The notes under the pieces were generated by a model. The model saw only the letters and a list, made by a program, of their open reading frames with translations, made no database searches and was not told the DNA's origin. The position numbers and the translations under genes were made by a program. Positions 42,524 to 49,771 of a stretch of DNA of 49,771 nt are shown one piece after another. The first letter of the stretch is position 1; each line of letters opens with the position of its first letter. Source of the stretch: Thermosediminibacteraceae bacterium (lineage in GTDB: Bacteria > Bacillota > Thermosediminibacteria > Thermosediminibacterales > Thermosediminibacteraceae). The stretch lies in NCBI GenBank assembly GCA_021890755.1, contig JAKKUQ010000011.1, positions 1 to 49,771 of the forward strand. Reading direction: 5' to 3'.

Positions 42524-42916
42524 ATGCCCAACAGAGCTTTCGATTGGATGAAACAAGCAGAGAAAGACCTGAATCATGCTGAGATATCAAGAAAAAGTGG
42601 AGATCATGAATGGGCTTGTTTTGCCGCCCATCAGGCTGGAGAAAAAGCGGTGAAAGCCCTGCACCTTTATCTAGGTCAGGAAGCATGGGGGCATGTGATA
42701 TCGAGACTTCTAAAAGACCTGCCCACAGGAATATGCGTTGAAGAAGATCTAGTAGAAAAAGCAAAAGTTCTCGACAATTTCTATATACCTGCAAGATATC
42801 CTGACAGTCATCCAGAGGGAGCTCCTTTTGAGCATTATGGTCCGTTACAAAGCGAGGAGGCTATAAAATATGCCAGTGAGATCATTGAATTCGTCCGTTC
42901 TAAAATGGCCGGATAA
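42524..42916 (+). CDS. HEPN-domain protein
   Basis: The 130-residue helical protein of the HEPN family has DWMKQAEKDLNHAEISRKSGDHEWACFAAHQAGEKAVKALHLYLG and the C-terminal YIPARYPDSHPEGAPFEHYG. Such proteins pair with a minimal nucleotidyltransferase, encoded in the overlapping next gene, as toxin-antitoxin-like modules in which the transferase modifies the HEPN partner. I do not see the usual RX4HXY RNase motif near the C-terminus; R23 and H28 are spaced like it but lie in the first helices. RNase activity is thus uncertain. GGAGTGAGG precedes the ATG. Confidence 0.88.
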   Translation: MPNRAFDWMKQAEKDLNHAEISRKSGDHEWACFAAHQAGEKAVKALHLYLGQEAWGHVISRLLKDLPTGICVEEDLVEKAKVLDNFYIPARYPDSHPEGAPFEHYGPLQSEEAIKYASEIIEFVRSKMAG

Positions 42917-43238
42917 AGAAAGTGTTATTTTGTCGCTTGTGGAATGGGTTAAAGGAATCGTACGGCTTAGAGATGATATTGTAAAAATAGGATATTTTGG
43001 CTCCTATGCCCGGGGAGATTGGGGAGTAGGGAGCGACCTTGATGTAATAATAATTGTCAAAAAAAGTAACCTTCCCTTCCACGAACGCTCTGCTGAATGG
43101 GACACAGGGCAAATACCCGTTCCCGTGGATTTATTGGTTTACACCATGGAGGAATACGAAAGAATAAAGGCCGGGAACTTACGATTTTATAAGAATATAC
43201 AAAATGAAACTGTATGGGTTTACCCGTCAGAGAGATAG
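42870..43238 (+). CDS. Minimal nucleotidyltransferase (MNT), partner of HEPN
   Basis: The 122-residue protein has the nucleotidyltransferase motif G44-S45 with Asp56 and Asp58 (GYFGSYARGDWGVGSDLD) and a third acidic residue, Asp87, in VPVDLLVYT. It should transfer AMP to its HEPN partner and so neutralise it. ATG 42870 lies inside the HEPN gene (47-bp overlap). I keep it because MPVRSLNSSVLKWPD is a start I know from this family. The overlap gives coupled translation of the pair. Confidence 0.9.
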   Translation: MPVRSLNSSVLKWPDKESVILSLVEWVKGIVRLRDDIVKIGYFGSYARGDWGVGSDLDVIIIVKKSNLPFHERSAEWDTGQIPVPVDLLVYTMEEYERIKAGNLRFYKNIQNETVWVYPSER

Positions 43239-43272
43239 CAAATTGAGGGATTTTGCCAGCAAGGCTTGGTCC

Positions 43273-43297
43273 ATAAGGCTGAAGGCCTTATTTTTTT
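43273..43297 (+). terminator. Rho-independent terminator of the HEPN-MNT pair
   Basis: The arms ATAAGGC and GCCTTAT with a TGAAG loop run into seven T, 35 bp after the MNT stop. Confidence 0.88.
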
Positions 43298-43382
43298 GCA
43301 TGCACGTGCGATAAAGGAGAAGGATTTTTTCAAACCAGAAGCGAATTATTCAACAATTTTACTGTTTTAGAGGAGGATATTT

Positions 43383-43724
43383 ATGGATTTAATAAGGAAG
43401 TTGGAGGAATTCAGCACATGGGCTGGAATCGTAGGTTGGGTTACGGTAATCTCGGGAGCTATCGAGGCTATTTTTGGATTATTTGTATTTATAATAGGTG
43501 CATTGCCAGGTGTGATATCGCTAATTATGGGGATTAAACTGCTGGGAGCCCGGGATCGTGCTAGAAACATAGTCCTGTCCCAGGGCTATGATGAGCAGCA
43601 AATGGTATTGCTCATGCAGGAAATGACAACATATTTTAAGATTCAAGGCATTTTAATTATAATCGGGGTTGTCTTAACTGTTCTTATGGCATTTGGCGGT
43701 TTACTAGCCTACATTTCGTCATAG
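43383..43724 (+). CDS. Small membrane protein, probably DUF5362-like
   Basis: The 113-residue protein has three or more hydrophobic segments: about residues 15-35, 37-55 and 85-110. Between the second and third lies a conserved-looking cytosolic loop (RDRARNIVLSQGYDEQQMVLLMQEMTTYFKIQG). Size and layout recall the DUF5362 family of small membrane proteins. Function is unknown. GAGGAGG precedes the ATG. It forms a single-gene unit between two terminators. Confidence 0.75.
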   Translation: MDLIRKLEEFSTWAGIVGWVTVISGAIEAIFGLFVFIIGALPGVISLIMGIKLLGARDRARNIVLSQGYDEQQMVLLMQEMTTYFKIQGILIIIGVVLTVLMAFGGLLAYISS

Positions 43725-43732
43725 AAATCAAG

Positions 43733-43772
43733 CTCTCTTAGCACGGACCTTACAGTTGCTAAGGGAGTTTTT
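43733..43772 (+). terminator. Rho-independent terminator
   Basis: The arms CTCTCTTAGCA and TGCTAAGGGAG (one T-G pair) with a 13-base loop are followed by TTTTT, eight bases after the small membrane protein stop. Confidence 0.88.
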
Positions 43773-43835
43773 GGTTTCCCGTGCATATTTTTTGAGGTAT
43801 ATTTATTTGTGAAGCTGTTTTGGGAGGGGAGAAAT

Positions 43836-44924
43836 ATGCGAAAGAGGATGAGGGAATACGGAATTACATTGGGCCTATTTCCTCCCGGCCCTTTAAATGC
43901 TATTACCGATGTAAAAGGAGTAAAGGTGGGGCATGTGACTTTAATTTCCGGCGAAGGAAAGCTTTTCCCTGGAAAGGGGCCTGTGAGGACCGGGGTAACT
44001 GCAATAGTCCCCCACAGCGGAAACATTTTTAAAGAAAAGCTGATTGCTTCTTGCTTTGTCGGCAATGGCTTCGGGAAATCGGTGGGATTGGTGCAGATAA
44101 AAGAACTGGGGACGCTGGAGACGCCCATTATTCTCACTAATACATTATCCGTGGGGACCGTGGCCGATGCTCTGGTGGAATACATGCTTTCCTTTAACGA
44201 TGATATCGGAGTTACCACAGGTACTGTAAACCCAGTGGTACTGGAATGTAACGACGGTTATCTCAATGATATAAGGGGAAGGCATGTGAAAAAGGAACAT
44301 GTCTTTGCTGCCATAAACGGTGCAGAGAAAACATTCGAAACTGGAAGTGTGGGTGCGGGGACCGGTATGATCTGTCACGGGTTTAAAGGAGGAATAGGCA
44401 CTTCGTCGAGGCGGATTGAAATAGATGGGAAAACCTATACAGTAGGAGCCCTTTTGCTTACAAACTACGGGAGAATGGAAGACCTTATCTTCAACGGGAA
44501 AAATGTAGGCAGGATATTGAAGGATGAAATAAGTGTAAGGGAAAAGGTCAGAGAAAAAGACGAAGGCTCCTGCATAGTTGTAATTGCCACCGATGCTCCA
44601 CTCGACGCCCTCGGTCTTGCGAGGGTGGCGAAAAGGGGAATCCTCGGCCTTGCCAGGACCGGGTCGTTTATGGGAAACGGAAGCGGGGATATTGCCATTG
44701 CCTTTTCAACGGCCAACAGGATTCACCATTACGGCAGGCCGGTAATCGAAGTTAACACGATTTCTCCCCATTCGGAGGAGATAAACAAAATATTTCAAGC
44801 TGCAGTAGAAGCCGTTGAAGAGGCCGTATGGGACTCTATGTTTACGGCGGAAAGAATAGTCGGAAGGGACAACCACGAAGCCCCGCTTTTACCGGTGGAA
44901 AGATTTTTGGAGCTGGTGAGTTAG
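43836..44924 (+). CDS. P1-family peptidase (DmpA/L-aminopeptidase D-esterase-like)
   Basis: The 362-residue N-terminal nucleophile hydrolase begins GITLGLFPPGPLNAITDVKGVKVGHVTL. VRTGVTAIVPHSGN, FVGNGFGKSVGLVQIKELGTLETPIILTNTLSVGTV and GSVGAGTGMICHGFKGGIGTSSR follow. Autocleavage is expected at Gly244-Ser245 in DEGSCIVVIATDAPL, freeing Ser245 as nucleophile and giving alpha and beta chains. The family releases N-terminal amino acids, including D- and beta-residues. ATG 43836 is chosen because GGGAGGGG (43822-43829) precedes it; an upstream GTG at 43809 lies before that site. It is the last gene before array 3, and no classic terminator follows. Confidence 0.93.
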   Translation: MRKRMREYGITLGLFPPGPLNAITDVKGVKVGHVTLISGEGKLFPGKGPVRTGVTAIVPHSGNIFKEKLIASCFVGNGFGKSVGLVQIKELGTLETPIILTNTLSVGTVADALVEYMLSFNDDIGVTTGTVNPVVLECNDGYLNDIRGRHVKKEHVFAAINGAEKTFETGSVGAGTGMICHGFKGGIGTSSRRIEIDGKTYTVGALLLTNYGRMEDLIFNGKNVGRILKDEISVREKVREKDEGSCIVVIATDAPLDALGLARVAKRGILGLARTGSFMGNGSGDIAIAFSTANRIHHYGRPVIEVNTISPHSEEINKIFQAAVEAVEEAVWDSMFTAERIVGRDNHEAPLLPVERFLELVS

Positions 44925-44950
44925 ATTTTACCATGATCACAAAATCGAAG

Positions 44951-44996
44951 TGTCGTCGACCTCCGGTAGTGCAAAAACCTCCGGGGATCGACGACA
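44951..44996. promoter_or_regulatory. Leader inverted repeat, array 3
   Basis: The arms TGTCGTCGACCTCCGG (44951-44966) and CCGGGGATCGACGACA (44981-44996) pair with two mismatches across a 14-bp centre. The geometry is the same as in the leaders of arrays 1 and 2, although this array has another repeat. The right arm ends 131 bp before the first repeat, farther than in the other two. Confidence 0.75.
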
Positions 44997-45045
44997 AACG
45001 CAAATCATACCCAAAACCAAAATTTACCCCGCTTCAGAAGGATTA

Positions 45046-45073
45046 TTGAAATTTATGGCGAAAAAATTATAAT
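45046..45073 (+). promoter_or_regulatory. Predicted promoter of CRISPR array 3
   Basis: TTGAAA (45046-45051) and a perfect TATAAT (45068-45073) are 16 bp apart. Transcription would start near 45080, about 48 bp before the first repeat. Confidence 0.65.
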
Positions 45074-45101
45074 AATTCAATATTTAATTTTTCGCCGTAA
45101 A
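45052..45101. promoter_or_regulatory. Inverted repeat over the array 3 promoter
   Basis: TTTATGGCGAAAAAATTA (45052-45069) and TAATTTTTCGCCGTAAA (45085-45101) are imperfect reverse complements (one base shorter, one mismatch). The left arm fills the spacer and start of the -10 box, and the right arm covers the first transcribed bases. It could be an operator or a 5' hairpin of the pre-crRNA. Confidence 0.6.
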
Positions 45102-45127
45102 TCTTTATTTTTTGTTAAATTTTACGG

Positions 45128-48100
45128 GTTTTTAGCCTACCTATGAGGGATTGAAACTCAGATAATTCGTGTCTATAACCACCTGTTTTTCGTGTTGAGT
45201 TTTTAGCCTACCTATGAGGGATTGAAACTTGTGATAAATGAGATATGGCAGATAGGTTTACCCAAGTTTTTAGCCTACCTATGAGGGATTGAAACAACCT
45301 TGCAAAAGACAGAGAAAAAATCGTGCACATTACAGTTTTTAGCCTACCTATGAGGGATTGAAACAATCGCCGGTTTGATTGATGTCGAAATTCTGCTCGT
45401 GGGTTTTTAGCCTACCTATGAGGGATTGAAACTTGTGGCATGTTTTAAACGTAGGAAGGAGCAATGGAAGGGTTTTTAGCCTACCTATGAGGGATTGAAA
45501 CACAGCTTTCCGGCAATTGCGGCACATGTGACAGCATACGCAGTTTTTAGCCTACCTATGAGGGATTGAAACAATCTGGACATTGTGTTCGATGACGTGG
45601 TGTTTAGGACGTTTTTAGCCTACCTATGAGGGATTGAAACAGTGTATTCACCGCATCGTTCGCGCCCTCAACTATAATCCGTTTTTAGCCTACCTATGAG
45701 GGATTGAAACGCCCCTCCTAGTTCCGATATAGATGTAACAACCTGCAGTTCGTTTTTAGCCTACCTATGAGGGATTGAAACTTGGTTGGTAGAAAGCGAG
45801 GAGATTGCTGCATTAGTGAAGGTTTTTAGCCTACCTATGAGGGATTGAAACCCTCAAAATGTTCACGCACCCAATTTTCCACATCCATGTTTTTAGCCTA
45901 CCTATGAGGGATTGAAACCTTTGCCATGAATCAAAACATTCGCCGCATTCACTAAGTTTTTAGCCTACCTATGAGGGATTGAAACTAAACTCGGTAAATC
46001 AAGATTTGAATATGTCGATCAGGTTTTTAGCCTACCTATGAGGGATTGAAACTTGATGGTAGTAGCAAAATTTGGGTCATTGTTTATTGTTTTTAGCCTA
46101 CCTATGAGGGATTGAAACCTCAGCAGCTTCAGGCTCGCCTTATACTCCTCGCTTAGTTTTTAGCCTACCTATGAGGGATTGAAACTCTGGAAAAGTCCAA
46201 TTGATTCTTCCTTGTCTGTAATGTTTCTTGGTTTTTAGCCTACCTATGAGGGATTGAAACCATACAACGATGAAATCAGTGTATCCCATCCCGTCAGTTT
46301 TTAGCCTACCTATGAGGGATTGAAACGAGGTATAGATACCATCAGGGAAATCAGGAAGCAGTGTTTTTAGCCTACCTATGAGGGATTGAAACGAGAATAT
46401 TGCAGATGAATCTTAATCCCTTTCTTTTTGGTAAAATTTAGGTTTTTAGCCTACCTATGAGGGATTGAAACTAATCATAGCATGTATATACTCCAAAAAT
46501 CCATTGCAAAAAAGTTTTTAGCCTACCTATGAGGGATTGAAACTTGGACACTCGGGACTTGAAAATTTATCCAAGCCGGGAAGTTTTTAGCCTACCTATG
46601 AGGGATTGAAACATATTTGTGGCTTTCGGAAGCAAGGATAAACTTCCTTCGTTTTTAGCCTACCTATGAGGGATTGAAACAGTCAATAACCCGATGAAGG
46701 TAAGAGCCCGAGGGTGAAAAATAGTTTTTAGCCTACCTATGAGGGATTGAAACTTTGAATGAAGATGAGGAAACGATACATCGGAGGATGCTTGGTTTTT
46801 AGCCTACCTATGAGGGATTGAAACAATATGATATTCAAGAGGTTTCAGTAGGTGAAAATTGGTTTTTAGCCTACCTATGAGGGATTGAAACATGGAAAGC
46901 TAACTGCCTGCACTACAAATCTATCTTGATTGTTTTTAGCCTACCTATGAGGGATTGAAACTTGAGAAACATTCCCAGAAAATATATTGAAAGGCCAAGT
47001 TTTTAGCCTACCTATGAGGGATTGAAACCTTGATGACCTCCCAATCCCGGTCGGTCAGATATTTTTCAAGTTTTTAGCCTACCTATGAGGGATTGAAACG
47101 TTTTTGAAGTAAATTCTCAGCGTTTTTCCGGTCTTTGAGTTTTTAGCCTACCTATGAGGGATTGAAACTTACCATAACCAAGTTTCCTTTTGATTCTCCA
47201 ATTCCTTGTTTTTAGCCTACCTATGAGGGATTGAAACTGTTTCCCTTAAACGACACCGAAATAGTCTTCCCACAGTTTTTAGCCTACCTATGAGGGATTG
47301 AAACTAGGCAACTTCTACAGTGATTTCCGATATGACTTCGGTTTTTAGCCTACCTATGAGGGATTGAAACTCGGTCAGTTTGAATGGACTATTGCAAAGA
47401 TGAATATGTTTTTAGCCTACCTATGAGGGATTGAAACCGGTCTGTCTGATACGAGAAAGGTGAGCGTCTACCGGTTTTTAGCCTACCTATGAGGGATTGA
47501 AACTGTTGATTCGGAGCTTTCAAAGAAAGCAGATAAAACGTTTTTAGCCTACCTATGAGGGATTGAAACCTGTTTTGATACACCATTGAACCCAAGCAGT
47601 ATGACCATCGCAGTTTTTAGCCTACCTATGAGGGATTGAAACTTGCAAAATCGTTACCCCTGTTACCTACATATCTTGCTACGTTTTTAGCCTACCTATG
47701 AGGGATTGAAACGGAAGGTCAAAGGAGCGAATAAAATACGCCAAAATGGCACTAGCCTGTTTTTAGCCTACCTATGAGGGATTGAAACCAGGGACGGACA
47801 GATACTGTCTGCCACCTGGGAGGAACGAGAAGTGACAGTTTTTAGCCTACCTATGAGGGATTGAAACCGGTATGCCCAGGGTGGTCAATTATTCACTCAA
47901 CATCTGTTTTTAGCCTACCTATGAGGGATTGAAACAAGGAGGAAATGGAAAATGGCTGATCACATAATTGTAAATCTTGGTTTTTAGCCTACCTATGAGG
48001 GATTGAAACTCTCCCAAAATGTCCGATAAGAAAGGAAACTCTTTTTTGAAGTTTTTAGCCTACCTATGAGGGATTGAAACTATTTTAATCAGAAAATGAA

Positions 48101-49735
48101 ATTACCGCCTCCCGGCTAAAGGCAGGTTTTTAGCCTACCTATGAGGGATTGAAACAGGTGCAGGATGGGTTGCCGGTGATGGTGGAGGAAGGGAGTTTTT
48201 AGCCTACCTATGAGGGATTGAAACTTCTCTGACCTAGAAACTGAAACTTCAAAGAAGTTTTTAGCCTACCTATGAGGGATTGAAACCCAAAAGACCTTTG
48301 GCTTTCTCTTTTCTTGGAATCCTTCCTCAGTTTTTAGCCTACCTATGAGGGATTGAAACATGCTTAACGCTTACGGCTACCTTAAAATAGGCGAATGTTT
48401 TTAGCCTACCTATGAGGGATTGAAACAGGCCTCTTGCCAACGCTTTTGTTTATGGTATGCAAGCGTGTTTTTAGCCTACCTATGAGGGATTGAAACAATT
48501 GCCATGTGAAAAGCTCACGAGAATCCTTCTTGAGTTTTTAGCCTACCTATGAGGGATTGAAACAGCACTCCGAATGCAGACTTTTGCTCGAAAAACTGCA
48601 TATAGTTTTTAGCCTACCTATGAGGGATTGAAACTATTCGCTGGCCTGGACGATGTAGAAAAGCTGAAATCGTTTTTAGCCTACCTATGAGGGATTGAAA
48701 CAAATAATCTATTGCCATAGCTCTCCCTCCTTCTCCTTGTTTTTAGCCTACCTATGAGGGATTGAAACGACCATACACCGTGCGTGGTGGAATCTTCAAT
48801 ATTGCTGCCAGTTTTTAGCCTACCTATGAGGGATTGAAACCGCTTCCCATATCGTGGAAAGGACCAACAAATAAATTGTTTTTAGCCTACCTATGAGGGA
48901 TTGAAACCAACGTATGTTGGATCGGGTGCCGAATACGGTGGACAAAGTTTTTAGCCTACCTATGAGGGATTGAAACTAAGTCGGTGCAGAATTCAGACAA
49001 GCGAGCCGGTTTTCTTGTTTTTAGCCTACCTATGAGGGATTGAAACCATTGTTGACTTGTTAGCACTAGGACAAATCTCCCATTTTTCTTTGTTTTTAGC
49101 CTACCTATGAGGGATTGAAACAACTTCTATATAATCCAATTGCTAAAGTCTCAGCGAGTTTTTAGCCTACCTATGAGGGATTGAAACAAAGCAGAAAGAA
49201 TAGGGATAATACAAATCGAAAAAGCACCGTTTTTAGCCTACCTATGAGGGATTGAAACGCTCTTGCAATGTCTACCGCCGCCTCGCCGAAAATGTTTTTA
49301 GCCTACCTATGAGGGATTGAAACATGTTCGGGGAATTGGGTTTGGAAAGAAGAAATCTCAGGTTTTTAGCCTACCTATGAGGGATTGAAACCAACAAGTG
49401 CTACGCAAAGCACCAATTATTGCCCACAGTTTTTAGCCTACCTATGAGGGATTGAAACGTGCTTAAATATTGAAGGAGGCGAAACTGATGACATTAGTTT
49501 TTAGCCTACCTATGAGGGATTGAAACTCCACAATTTGTATCATCCTGTTAACCGCTTCATCTAGTTTTTAGCCTACCTATGAGGGATTGAAACAAAATTT
49601 GCTTCTGCTTGAACTTCAAGTAGAGCCTGAGTTTTAGGTTTTTAGCCTACCTATAAGGGATTGAAATTTCCGATACCGAATGGCAGAACTTTGTAAATCA
49701 AATTAGTTTTTAGCCCACCTATAAGGGATTGAAAC
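45128..49735 (+). CRISPR. CRISPR array 3: 67 repeats, 66 spacers
   Basis: The 30-bp repeats begin GTTTTTAGCCTACC and end TATGAGGGATTGAAAC. The first starts at 45128 and the last at 49706. By my count 65 are identical. The last two differ (TATAAGGG in both, a final T in the first, GCCCACC in the second), which marks the distal end, so the leader is on the left. Mean spacer length is about 39 bp; extremes seen are 32 bp (48225-48256) and 49 bp (46393-46441). The repeat shares GGGATTGAAAC with arrays 1 and 2 but not its 5' half. No cas genes adjoin it in the window, so its own set may lie beyond the right edge. Confidence 0.97.
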
Positions 49736-49771
49736 AATTTTATATTGCAACAAATTATTGACGTTATCTCC
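49736..49771. other. Sequence beyond array 3
   Basis: The last 36 bases after the terminal repeat are AT-rich. Nothing can be assigned. Confidence 0.5.

Noticed and set aside
47389-47595. Minus-strand open frame with FQSLIGRLKT repeats
   Set aside because: It is a chance frame over array 3 repeats.
1-49771. Insertion sequences, transposases, tRNA or rRNA genes
   Set aside because: I looked for transposase motifs, terminal inverted repeats and tRNA-like cloverleaf ends and found none that I can support.

Overview
The window looks like chromosome of an anaerobic, probably thermophilic, low-to-mid GC Firmicute of the Thermoanaerobacterales/Thermosediminibacterales kind. The grounds are S-layer (SLH) proteins, purine-rich Shine-Dalgarno sites, very frequent TTG and GTG starts, LuxS, a type III-A CRISPR system and long CRISPR arrays. 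This placement is inferred from gene content; no species is claimed.

Region 1 (1-20 kb) is the cell surface. Two SLH proteins (the first cut by the window edge) are followed by a long co-directional polysaccharide cluster. It holds a chain-length regulator and BY-kinase pair, a large Wzy-like polymerase/ligase with a TPR tail, UDP-glucose dehydrogenase and a sugar epimerase. An AT-rich insert (about 10.2-15.7 kb) follows, with a second polymerase-like membrane protein, three glycosyltransferases and a decayed HD-hydrolase gene. The cluster ends with a four-gene PglC-PglD-PglE-PglF-like set expected to make and attach a di-N-acetylbacillosamine-type first sugar, closed by a strong terminator.

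Region 2 (20-26.3 kb) has an XRE repressor facing a mannose-family PTS operon (EIIA, EIIB, EIIC, EIID, amidohydrolase, BtpA/SgcQ-like). Between them lie GCTATAGC-centred inverted repeats placed on both predicted promoters. Behind the operon are a broken NERD/zinc-ribbon gene and a frameshifted PAS gene.

Region 3 (26.3-38.9 kb) is a CRISPR region. Array 1 (8 repeats) is followed by glycerol dehydrogenase, a ferredoxin-type aldo/keto reductase and LuxS. Then comes an operon cas10-csm2-csm3-csm4-csm5-cas6-csx1-csx3 running into array 2 (9 decaying repeats). Cas10 keeps its HD and GGDD motifs, Csx1 is a CARF-HEPN RNase and Csx3 a ring nuclease, so a full cyclic-oligoadenylate circuit with its off-switch is encoded. 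No cas1, cas2 or other adaptation gene is present.

Region 4 (38.9-49.8 kb) carries an ornithine cyclodeaminase-like gene, a broken unknown gene, a MATE exporter behind a relic of the luxS promoter and first codons, a HEPN-MNT pair, a small membrane protein and a P1 peptidase. It ends in array 3 (67 repeats of a different repeat family), which runs almost to the window end.

The most unusual signal is a shared element in all three CRISPR leaders: an imperfect inverted repeat of two 16-bp arms separated by exactly 14 bp, with a GTCGA core. It is present although array 3 belongs to another repeat family, and in arrays 1 and 2 it stands exactly 44 bp from the first repeat.
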